DNA of 64,000 bases from Lateolabrax maculatus (lineage: Eukaryota; Chordata; Actinopteri; Acropomatiformes; Lateolabracidae), in contig CM062210.1 of NCBI GenBank assembly GCA_031216445.1, positions 3,838,501 to 3,902,500 of the forward strand, read 5' to 3'. The notes under the pieces are model-generated. The model saw only the letters and a list, made by a program, of their open reading frames with translations, was not told the DNA's origin and ran no database searches. Shown in pieces: positions 49,352-60,529 of the stretch (position 1 is the first letter of the stretch; every line of letters begins with the position of its first letter). The translations under genes were made by a program, and so were the position numbers.

Positions 49352-50923
49352 CGGGGTGCTGCTGATGAAAGCAAAATAAACATAAACAGCTAATCCTGGA
49401 TGATAATAAAGCACTGAGAAGAAACATAAACATTATTAAGGAATCAATTTGACATGCATGTTTAAAGAGATGAGGTCTCCAGATGGTTAGCACAAAAAAA
49501 CATTTAATTATGTGGGTTGGGACTGGTGTGCAGAGTCCTAATGTGGCCAGGAGACAGAATGACCCTTAATTAGACGAAAGACAGACGAGGAGGAGGAGGC
49601 GGAGGATTAATGCACTCAGCACGTACTGCGCTGTATTGTTTTCTTTTTTCTTCCTCCCTTTGCTTGATTAAAAACTCTGGACATTAGCGAGCAGCAAATG
49701 AGCAGCTCCACTACTGGGAATTGCCAACACTTTCTTTGTCGATAATTGCCATCATCAAAAAATTGGAAGTTTGAAGCAGACGTCTCATGATAAGATGTGT
49801 GGAACAGTATACACCGAAGTGGAATTGTGTGCTTGCGTGCTAAGAAATCTGCAATGTCAAACATAACACAAACATAGCACAAAGTAAGACTTGGCTTTGG
49901 CAGCTGGAAATGTTATGTGTACATTTTGCCAATACTCTCACATAAAGGACAGCACAGTGACTAAAGTGACTTCTGGGAATAAGTGAAGCGGCCAGTCTGT
50001 CAAGAACATTTTTAATCCCCCTGAGGTATGCTATAATCCCCAGTGACACCTTTCTGGGGGGCTGATGCATTTGGGAAATGACAGCTTCGTGCATGAGTGA
50101 GACGCAAATGTTTGTCAGGGGACAGGCCTTGTCCAGATACGAGACAGGAGACAACCGACTCTCCCGATGGGAGGTGTGAATGTCTACATGTCAATCAGCT
50201 CAGCGTGGTGCTTTGAAGTAGTCGGGCAGGTTACAGACTGGATGGTAATTTTTTAGGAGACGATGCAAATCCCCAAACCCTGAATGAGTATGAACTGCAG
50301 TGAACTGTCTGCTGTTACTTATTTGAAGGACAGGGTGCAGCTGTTGGATAAAAAGAAAGATCCTTGGTCAGAAATCCTTGAATCGAACCATCATTGTGTG
50401 TTTGGGGGCTGCTAAAATATACAGTAAATAATTGAGATTTGACAGAATGGGTGCTTCAACCCAGACTAGGAGGAAAACCCCTTGTCTCATCCTGTGTTCA
50501 TTTGCAGAGCAAAGTGGCGACCTCTAAGAAAGGTGCCTAAATGTTTTATTCATGCATCTAAAAATGGATTGTACTGTGACAGAATCAGGCAACTGTCTTG
50601 TTGTATGTACAGTAGGAGCTCAACAGTGGGAAGGAAAAAAAGTGAAGCGAGGTTTTTACATAAAATTGCTTTTCACCCACACTTTGCAATGCAAGAAACA
50701 AGTGCATGCAGAATTGAATGTTTTCAGTGTTAAACCAGTGAAGTGTTACATGAAATAACAGGGGAGGTTTCACAGCTAGTGTTTCATTATTATGCTGGTG
50801 GAAGAAAAAAACGGTGGAAGTAGAAACACAGAATGGCAGATACAATATTTGGCAACCACTGAGACATTTTTTGACACTGAGGCATGCACAGTGTGGAAGT
50901 GCGTCTCTGTATGTGTATGTGTT

Positions 50924-51460
50924 GTAGGGCTACAACTAAAGATTTTCTCCCCACATCATTGAGTACTCTTTTAATTCCTGTTTTAATTTAGATAAAAATG
51001 TTAGAAAATATTAGAAAGAATGTGAAATAGTGCCAAAAGCAGTTTCCCATAGCAGGATTGCTTGTTTTTGTCTGACCATCAGTCATAAAACCAAGAGATT
51101 TTCTTTTTACAATTATACAAAACATACTGGCTGCCCTGTGTTCACCAGCTACCTGCTCACTTTGTCTGCCTGCTGTTTGGTGCTGGAGAGGTTGTGTACT
51201 GTAGGTTTCATCAGAGCTTTCTCGCTGAAAACAGCTGCCTGCTGCATCTGGACATGAACCCAACCTGAACATGTAAAGTTGTGGGCTTTCAGTCGAAAAC
51301 ATTAAACTGGAAGCCCTCAAAAAGCCTTGTACAGCCTTATAGAGAAGATGACTACAGAGTTGGGTTATAATTCTCTGGGAGTGACACCTTCATCTATACA
51401 TGTAGTTATTTAATCCATTGTTAATATAGAAATATTGATTGGTGCAGCTTTAAACAATTA
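50924..51460 (+). mobile_element. Dispersed AT-rich repeat, possible nested copy
   Basis: The left part (50924-51120) starts GTAGGGCTACAACTAAAG and matches the terminal sequence of the MITE-like family. The middle does not match the other copies here but ends GATTGGTGCAGCTTTAAAC, which is compatible with a degenerate opposite end. It could be one longer non-autonomous element or two adjacent fragments. Confidence 0.4.
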
Positions 51461-53867
51461 ATGATCAAAATGAATTATTAAACACTTTTATGATTACGTA
51501 AGCAAGCGAAATAGCACCAACATGTGCTCAGAGAGATATTCATTGATTTTTCTCGCTTGTGTTTTAAAAATTGCCTTTGTTTCGGGCAACATGTTTGGAA
51601 AGGGCTCATCGTTATCTGGTCATGGATAGAAATGCATCTGTAGGTCTGAATCCTTGATACAGTCACACTTTCACCAAACAAAACGTGATGAAAAAAATAT
51701 TACAGTTCAAATTCTATTGATTCACCCCTTCAGAAAATAACAGTTGAAGCTTATGTCGGCTGTCTGTGCAGGCATGCGTATTTTCCAAAGTGCATTCCTC
51801 TGTCCTCTGGCTGGAACGTTCAAACATATTAGCACCATTTAGACACTTGAGACTGAAACCATTTGCCTTCACTCACTGCCAGAGCACAAGGCAGAAACGT
51901 GTTTTCTAAAGCTGATCTGCTGATGGTTTCATTTCTGTCTCATTCAAATATCACATTTTAGCAGCAGTTAAGAGCCAGAGCCATTAAATGAGTGTCAGGG
52001 TTGCTTCCGGGACTCTAATAATCTCATTATTGTACATCAAGAAGTCAACCATCCTGCTGGGGAGACAACGATTCATTCTCTTTCTCCCCGCAGATGTCAA
52101 AATAGAGGACAACTATTAGGGCGGATCTTCGGGGATGTGCATCAACGACACGTCTTCAACACGCCCCTCATCACTGTCTCTTGATGTATGGTCATTAGGC
52201 GGGCGCTCCATCATCAGAGTTTACTGTGACTGTTACAAATCAATTGAAGAGAACGGGGTGCTCAGAGGAGTTGATTGGGAGGCTGCATGGCCAAAATGTG
52301 GTGATAATCAGACAATCAAGCACGCCCACATAGAAAGTGATTAAGTCCTCTCAATTGGAGTAAAAGAGCCGAGGTTTAATCAAAAACGAACCCACCCCCC
52401 ATTCACTAATTGCAAATATGAAGCCGAGGCACCGATCATCAGCTAGGGTGCAAAGTCTGCTCATTTCTCCTTCTCTACACCCCCCCCTGCTCCCCTCACC
52501 ATGCACATTGTTGATGGAATAAATGCTCCCACCTTCAGCTCCCATTTCTGCAAAGGCCTGCTTTCCACATCAAAGCGATGCAGTTTTAATGAATCTTTCG
52601 GAAACCAACATGAAGTAAATGTCACCGCTGTTTGTCCAGTGCCGGTCTGATTACAAGAGTTGCCAAATCACAACAAAGAACATAAAGCTAAACAAAGATG
52701 TTGAGCTTGCAGTAAAGCATGTACTGCTATTTGCAGCCTCGGTGCATCTATACAAATGTTCTGTCCCCTGGTGTAGTCCGTTGGCCCTTTTAGTTCTGTT
52801 ACAAGCTTGATGGCTCACTGAAAGTTAAACTTGCTGGATAATCGATTAGAAATCAGCATTCGATCAATCAGCTGATATGCAGCCACAGTGGTTGTATTTT
52901 GACAATTTTCGCTCTGTGCCTGGTATAAAATGTAATCCTGGATTTCATATAATTGTCACATGCAGTGAGTTTTATGTCGTACTTATTCATTTTCTGCCTG
53001 CACCAGAGAGATATTCTTCATGTTCACCTTCTCGTTCTTGTTACACACTGTTCGTAATGCGTGGACATGACCGCAGTAAAGCAACATCCTTTAATGCAAG
53101 CAGAGAGCAAACAAGGCTGGCTAGGCACATACATTATGTGGATCTGTAAACGGAATACCAACAAGCCATTACAAAGGGCATTCACCAATAATGCAATCCA
53201 TACATTATCTGGATCTGTACAATGAAAAGGACAAAGCCAGTGTAGAAGGGAAATGAAGTAGAGGAGGAAAACAGATGAAGGTCAAGCTGTGTGGCTCATA
53301 ATGTATCAAGATGGCACTCAATAGAGCATATCCTCTGTGCTATGTAATTGTAAAGATTGTGTTACATGTCACGTACTCCTTTTCCAAAAACTTGCTATTT
53401 TCCATGCTCTATTAAAGTTTGCAGATATAAGGCGATTAAGTCGTTTTCTTGACTCCACCTAAAGACAGACATGAGTTATGGCTTTTTGAATTGCAGCCAC
53501 TTCGAAGCATTTTTTTGGCTGATTATCTCAGCACCATGTGGCCCATCCACTCTATATTTTGTTCAGCAGAAAAATTGGCAGAATAGAATAATTGGCATGG
53601 TGGTTATGTGTTAACCAAGACTGAATGCTGTAGTAGTGCATGTTGTTCTATTGGCCCAGAAATGGAGAGTTTGAATCTTCTTTTATGTGCTGTGGGTGAA
53701 CAGGTTTATTGGTGGTTACATATTATTTCAGAAGTTATGTACTTTTTGCCATCCATTGCAGCTACAAGTTTTGTGCTAATCCATTCCTAGAGATAAGATC
53801 AGAAAATCTGTTGTATGTAGTTGTTCTTTTGTTGCATATATTTGGTTGCAAGATCGCTCTGTTGGTC

Positions 53868-53992
53868 GACTAAATAGCGGCTGGTTAATGCAATAAATTT
53901 TCAACATTAGAATCAATCGACAAAAAATTACTAAACAATCAAGAAAAACATTTGCCAGATTAATTGATAATGAATTATTTCTAGCCTAACAT
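53868..53992 (-). mobile_element. AT-rich MITE-like repeat fragment, copy 4 (inverted)
   Basis: Only a terminal portion remains, with AATCAATCGAC and the characteristic end AGATTAATTGATAATGAATT followed by TATTTCTAGCC. It lies in intron 2. Confidence 0.45.
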
Positions 53993-56900
53993 CCCTTTGA
54001 TTGGGTTTAAAATGGTATACTCACTATAACCTCTACATAGTAAAGGTTGAAATGCTATTACAGATACAATGTTACATTGTCTGTATTGTTGATTATGTAC
54101 AACAACCAGGGTCATCTAACAAGATGTTCAACCAACCCAGTCAGACCAAAGTCCAGAATCTTTAACTTATCATGTTGTAATTAATTTAGACAAACATGTA
54201 ATAAAAGATACCTATTGCATTAAATGTAACAAATCAGTGTTATTTCAGTATTAGATCTTATGGTCCAGCCCTATAATCTACTTATTTTATCATCAGTGTC
54301 TCATAAATTTCAATTAAGATTTTGAAATAATATCAATTTATATGGATTAGAGTAATATGAGTAAATCTGGCTATTAATTAATTGGTCTGTCTCATTATTA
54401 AGTCAGTTTAAACTGTTAAAAAATACTATACCACAGTCACAGTGGTTTTAAGAGGGGTGGCTCATATAATGTTGTACATTGTCTGGCAGCTTTTAACAGC
54501 AGCAGGATTAGTTGATGATCAATCTGAAACCAATTTAATTGCTTTGAGTTTGGATAACTGTTGGCCATACAGGTGCAGGTAACAAACTAACATTTGCTGC
54601 TTACACTGCACTCTTTTTATTCCTCATTGCAATGAATTTCACTCTGTGCTCTAGTAACTCATAATTTGTGACTTCAATTGTCATCAAATCTGACGTATTA
54701 AATGAACAACTGAGTAAGTTACAGCTCTAGTTTGATTACATTTGTGACCAATTCACTTTATTATATTACCCAGCATTACTGCATGAGTACAAAATACTAT
54801 TTAATGTTACAGAAATAAGGTTGTAGTGGCAGATACATGTCAGTTTAGAGGATTGCTTTCTTTCTCAAATCTCGTCTCTCTTTGTAATTGACTTAGACAC
54901 CTGACAAGTAGCGCGACAGAGCCGAAAGTAGACTGTTTGGCTGTGAACACCAATTAGTTTGTGAACACAAACAGTTTAAGGCTACTCTTGACAATGAGTA
55001 CACAGAGCTCAAACAGTGAAAACACGTAGCTTCAGCACTCAGGTTGCTCCTCTGGGCATATGATGAAATTATAAGTGAGGTTCTCCTTGAGATTGGAGTG
55101 TTTTCGTCAGCGACTTTTAGAGCCCCAGCCTCTGTTGATCTCTTTAAACTCCTCAGAAATGCATTGCCAGCTGCCAGCTGCCAGCCACATGCCAGTCATC
55201 TATTCCTCTAGTCTTTAATAAAGTCGCCCATAGAGACAGAGAGATAAACACAATCCCTTGTTTTGATGCCCTGTGGAGTGAAAAGGATTCCTCCAAGTCT
55301 TTGTGGGAAGATGACAAAACAACGAGGCAGCAGAGGTCATACTCACCTTTCTTATGATGTCTCCCTGGACTTCACTGATCGGTTTGCGTGAGGGATTTTT
55401 CTACATTTATGTTCATTATTTATTGCATGAAATGGACATCACTGCCATCCCTGGCATGCCACATACAGTGCTGATATTTGTTAAGCTCATCCCAGGCCTG
55501 CCATCCGGTTTAACGAAATTGACGCTAATTACAGTAAGGCGGGTAGTCATGAAATTTTCTGTGTGATCAGAATTAATGAAGTATAAATAAAATATCCCAA
55601 CCATGATGCTGAAATGCTCTAGCAGCACCCTCTGCAGAGAAATCTAGCCCTTGATTTGAAATCATGTGACAGAAATTTGCCCCAAGCCCTATTTGTACAA
55701 GCAGCTCTGACTAAGAATTGAAATATGTGAAATATAAACTGTCCCCTAAACAGCAGTTAGGAAGATCTCTGTCTTTTCTGCCTGTTCTCATCTCTTTGGT
55801 TTCATCAAGCAATCACAGATGGTTAGTAAATATTAGAAAGTTGCTGAGCAGAAACTTACAGCAGTTGACTGGAATTAGTTACTTGACTGAACATGGATGC
55901 TTTTACCTGCTTAGTCAACGTGTTACTGATCCTTTTTAACTTTTTGTTGTACCAAAGCCACCTAAAATATCCAAAATATTATTAAACAATCACAAGGGTG
56001 TATGTTTGAGTTCAGAAGCGAGGTTCAATCCAGCAAGTTACACATTATAATGAAATTAGCTATCGTGCTTTCTGTAACAATGGCAATTCAATCAGAAATC
56101 CTGTATAAATTGCTGTATTTAGCTTTTAAATTAAAAAGAAAAGGATTACATGATTTTTCTTTGATAAAAAAGCATGCAAAGAAGATCGAATTGGTTGCAG
56201 ATCTTTCCTAAAGCTGCCTGTGGCCCCAAAAAGGGTGGCATGTATGTAGCCTGACAGACGAAACCCGGGGTAAAAAAATCTGACAATTCCACTTGCCACC
56301 GATCATAAAACATTGCTGTGACTGTATGGCAGTAATGGAAGGTGACCTAAATGAGCTCATCTACATTTTTATCAGCGTGGCGCTTCACACACCTGGATTG
56401 TTACAACTGGACAGTTAAAGGACACTTTTCTAGAGACTGTTCAGTGAGTGAATCAAACTGAATTGAATATGTATGATGATATAAAAATGGAATATGTGTC
56501 ACTCAGTATTTAGGACACATCTATTGTGAGTACAAAATGGATGATGATGAGGTATTATGGTAGATGAGAGTGATTGTAAAACCAACTAAGACCACCTAAC
56601 ACACTGAGAACACCTGAAAATACTCAAATTGAAGTGTGGATCCTTATCGCTCAATATCTCTTTTGTGGTTTTGCATGTTGAGTATCCTCGTGTTGTCTCA
56701 CTCTCAGCTGGCCTGGAACTACTACTTCCAGCCAGTGATGTTTGTGTAATGGCCCGCAACCTGTTGACACTTTTATCACCCATAGATTTTGGAAGGCAGT
56801 AGTCACCATATGCATCATTGGTTCGCACTTTGCCGAGCATGATTTATTGGCTCCTGCAAAGGAAGTCAATGGCTAAATTAGCACTTTGACTGGGGGCGTA

Positions 56901-57906
56901 ATTTCATTTATGAGCTGGACTTGGAGAGTGCTGCTGGACAGAAGTGGATATATCCTTGTAGTAGTTATGGAAGTGTTCTGTCTCTAAGTTATAACTCTGG
57001 TTCTCTGCATTGAAATTATAAAATTTGTGCAGAATTTGTCGGCCAATCTGTGTCAAAATAATTGGTCCTGTACATGCTGCCATTGATTTTTAAACATGTG
57101 CTGATTTCTTGCTTTGAAGGTTGTGTTTCGTATTAGTACAATCTAGCAACTAATTAACTATCTGATTCAACGGGATCTTTGACTCCTTATCTAATTACAG
57201 GCTTGATATTTACCACGGAAAGGACAGTCGGCTCCCATCAAGAGTCATGCTTGCAATCAACAGCAGCTTTCTAATTAGTAATTTATTTGCTCGTCCAGGG
57301 TTTGATTAGATGTGGCCTGAGGACCTCCACCATTCAACTTGTTAAATAACCTGTCTCTGTGAATGGTTGTGCATTTTATACTAGCAGCACTGTAGTATTT
57401 TGCTTTTTAATACAAATGTGTACCTCTGTGGTTGTTGTTAAGAAAGAGCTTGAGGGTCAGAAGGTAACACGAGGTAATTCACTGAGTTTTATATTAAATG
57501 TCCTAATGCACTCTGCAGGTATACATGCTGGCCTGTCATGTCACATCAGCAGAGATGTCTGATGGAGGTCCAGTGGAGGATTAGCAGTGCTGAAATAGTG
57601 ATTAATTATGTAACAAACAGACAAGAAAAAGATGTGTTATGTGGTTCAATTATGGATGCAGTGTTTAATGCTCTAAATAAAACTGAACAGCATGATGATT
57701 GATTGTTTCTAAATTTGGGCTACTGTGAAAGTAGACTGTCTTGTTTTTGGCTCCAGCCTGTACTCCATAACACTGAAGCTGTGTCCCAATTCAGGGACTT
57801 CACAAGACAAAATTGTTTACAACAAAATCTTCGCCGTTGGTTGGTCAGTTATTTTTGAAAGCTTTGCAGGGGAACATTATGTAAATTCTTATGTACAAGT
57901 AAGATG

Positions 57907-58545
57907 TAGGCTGGGCGAAATGGCAATATACACATATATAAATTTATATTTGGTTGAAATCTGGCTAATACACAAATGCGTATTAGTTCGAATTCCTCAT
58001 TTTCAAGGGTACTGTACCTAGTGTCTTCTGCCATTAAAAAGCCACAGCATGTGAAGCACATAGTAATGTTACAGTTTGTTGCTGTAAAGCCTTGCTGTGC
58101 GTTCTTGGGGACGGGTCTAATTCCTGGTGTTTGCCGTCTTTGTCTGCACATGTTTTTGGCTCAAATTAATGTTCGTGCATCTCCAGCATCTGTTTCATGT
58201 CGGGCTTTAGCCCCGTTTACAAGTATTTCATCCACTTCAGTGCTAAACAGTGTGTTAAGGTGTCAAAGTATCACAGTATCACACCACTATTGTCTTGTTG
58301 CCTCACTTATTCACAACAGCTTCGTGCGGTGTGTTTAGTTAACTCAATCAACTCTGCTCTGCCTATTTTAGGAATCATATGACTTGTTAGAAATAGCTTT
58401 GTTTCTGTGATTTGATTGGTTGTAAGTACAAAGTCAGGCAATCAGTGTAACATATAAACACTATATTGAAGTTTCTAATTTTCCTATTTGGGACATTTTC
58501 TATCCCAATTAATGTTTATTCAGTTTATATCACCCACCCCTATCA
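57907..58545. mobile_element. MITE/hAT-like repeat with GGCTGGGCGATAT-type ends
   Basis: The left end TAGGCTGGGCGAAATGGC and the right end TTTATATCACCCACCCCTAT are degenerate inverted copies of each other and resemble the ends of a common teleost non-autonomous element. The open frames inside are short and unrecognised. A possible related fragment, TAGGGTTGGGTGATAATT, begins at 38430. Confidence 0.4.
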
Positions 58546-59163
58546 GATATATCAGCGGTACCTTCTCTTGTCTAAAGCTCAGTCCAAGAACCTTCACCTT
58601 TAACTACTCGACTTGAAATATTATGTTCTATTTTATTATTGGTTTGACTGATGCACCTGCTGTCCGGACACAGGTGATTTGGACTCTGTGGAGCTTCGTT
58701 AGTTGTCAGATGTTGTGTCAAAGTGCTGATTGATGGATCTTTGTAGCAACAGTGGTGATTTTGATTTATCAATTCAAAGTGATTTATCAGTTCAAAGTCC
58801 CCTTTTATGCCATTTGTCTACATTTTGGTATTTTTCAAACAGGTTTTTATAATATTCACGCTTATATAGTGCATGTATTTTTCAACATGTGAGAAAGAGT
58901 AACATATTATGTCCTTACAAAAACAGCATGAATTATTTATTGGCAAGTATGTGTATCTTCAGCTCTCCAAAGACTTGCATAAATCTTGGTTGAGACGAAA
59001 CTTTGGAATTCAAAGATTGTATTCACAGCTCATTGATGTGCGTCTACAAATATGAAATGTAAAAATACCACCAGTACCACCAGTATGTAAAGCGTTGCCA
59101 TTGCATAATGAAAATTGATTGTTATGTTGAGCTGTGATGTTTCCCTGAGGGAAAAAAAGCAAG

Positions 59164-59186
59164 AAAAAAAAAAAAAAAAAAAAAAA
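59164..59186. repeat. Poly(A) tract, 23 bases
   Basis: A homopolymer in intron 2, preceded by A-rich sequence from about 59151. Confidence 0.95.
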
Positions 59187-59732
59187 CTCTGTTTCTAAAT
59201 ATGTGTTATTCATGAGGGAAAAGGAAATTGTTTAAATGATTATGTTGAGGTGGTGCCCTGGTCTGGAATCCAGTCATATTGTAAAATACTTTTCTAAAGT
59301 ACTACTAAACTAAAACCGCGACCCAGCTGAGCAATTGGCATGAAAGTCTTAATCCTCTTGGTGTCAATTATGGCTGAACAAGTGGCTCGTTCTTCTCTCA
59401 TTCCTCTCTCTCCTGGTGAGAAGGAAGCCGTGCTCTTCCATCTTCAAAAGTCTTGTAAGGATTTCCCCCTAAACTTTAATCTCTAAAGATGCATTTCTTC
59501 AGCGATGCTCGGGTATAGTCAAGCCAGAGAGAGGAATATTGAATAATGTAATATCTGAGTTAGATGTTGGGAGTTTTCTGAAGCTGAAACATGGGGCCCA
59601 CCATGTGCTGCGAAGGTTACTGATATGTAAAGAGCATATGTTTTCAATGGTTTGGTAGAGATTATATAGTGTAGTTCTGTAGATGTGAAATTTGTTCTTC
59701 TAAAGCCCTGATCCATGCCGTCATATGGACCA

Positions 59733-60062
59733 CAGCTGCACCTACTGATAGCTTTCATCAATATTGTAATTATTATGTTGAATATTTTCCCAATTAGTAA
59801 TCTTAAAAATGTCAAATGGTAGAAAAAACACAATTTTCAAGAACCAAAGCTTACGTCTCCAATTTTCTTGTTTTGTTAGTACAAAATCAAAAGATATTCA
59901 ATCTTCACATTTGAGAAGCTGGAAATAAATAATGTTTGGTATTTCATGTTTGAAAATGATGAACCATTTACAGATATTTATGATTAACAATTGAGTAATC
60001 AATTAATCAACCAATCGTTTGGTTGATTAATTGATTACTCTTGATTTTAGTGATTGAAGCTC
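59733..60062 (+). mobile_element. AT-rich MITE-like repeat, copy 5, next to coding exon 2
   Basis: The copy contains TCTTGTTTTGTTAGTAC, AATCAAAAGATATTCAATC and TTCACATTTGAGAAGCTGGA, all shared with other copies. Its 3' end carries the perfect palindrome at 59993-60040. It ends about 170 bases before the exon at 60235. Confidence 0.55.
59993..60040. repeat. Perfect 22-bp inverted repeat with 4-base loop
   Basis: The left arm GAGTAATCAATTAATCAACC plus AA (59993-60014) is exactly complementary to the right arm at 60019-60040. The loop is TCGT. The pair can form a 22-bp hairpin in DNA or in the nascent cdh18 pre-mRNA. It lies at the end of a MITE-like repeat, so transposon-derived symmetry is the simplest origin. 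Confidence 0.95.
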
Positions 60063-60234
60063 CTCTTCATGCACTAAGCCTGCAGCTATTCCACAACAGT
60101 GCACTGTGGCCATTGTAAATCTTACAACCATGAATCATATTATGAAACAGTGGATCAAAAATAACCCTAAGAAGTAATTTCGGCAACGTTGTGTTCTCTC
60201 TATTCACACACCGTCTGTCTGGTTTTCCTTGCAG

Positions 60235-60529
60235 CTTCACTCAAACTCAGATAAAGGTGATGGATCTGTCAGGTATATTCTGAGCGGGGAAGGAGCCGGG
60301 ACTATATTTATCATCGACGAAGTGACAGGAGATATTCATGCCACTAAGAGCCTGGATCGGGAAAGAAAAACGCATTATGTCCTGCATGCACAAGCCTTGG
60401 ACCGCAACACAGAGGAGGCCCTGGAACCAAAGTCGGAATTCATCATCAAAGTACAAGACATCAATGACAATGCACCCAAATTTCCAGATGGACCCTTTGT
60501 AGCTACGGTGCCTGAGATGTCTGAAGTCG
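60235..60529 (+). CDS. cdh18: Cadherin-18, second coding exon (rest of EC1)
   Basis: This 295-base exon encodes residues 78-175 plus the first base of codon 176. It starts after a good acceptor (TTTTCCTTGCAG) with [10 protein letters not shown] and ends at GTCG|GTGAGT, leaving phase 1. A Gly-Thr at the next junction would fit the family. It completes EC1, the domain that sets adhesive specificity. Calcium-binding motifs are visible: LDRE at precursor 117-120, DINDN at 152-156 and the EC1-EC2 linker PEM at 170-172. Type II hallmarks include [11 protein letters not shown] at 92-102 and [12 protein letters not shown] at 109-120. The phase 0 join to the exon ending at 47918 gives an uninterrupted frame with no indel or stop. 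The following EC2 exon is not in the window, so intron 3 exceeds 3.4 kb. Assignment to cdh18 rests on [11 protein letters not shown] and THYVLHAQA. Confidence 0.95.

Larger units (their letters stand above)
47919..60234 (+). other. cdh18: cdh18 intron 2
   Basis: A 12.3-kb phase 0 intron with donor AAG|GTAGGA and acceptor TTTTCCTTGCAG. It contains poly(A) and TG tracts, the repeats at 50.9, 53.9, 57.9 and 59.7 kb, the 60.0-kb hairpin and candidate conserved elements at 55.4 and 57.2 kb. No further cadherin exon lies inside: the two flanking exons join in frame into a continuous EC1. Confidence 0.9.

Noticed and set aside
52081..52110. Acceptor-like TTCTCTTTCTCCCCGCAG in intron 2
   Set aside because: The sequence after it reads ATGTCAAAATAG, stopping at once. 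The flanking cadherin exons join in frame without it.
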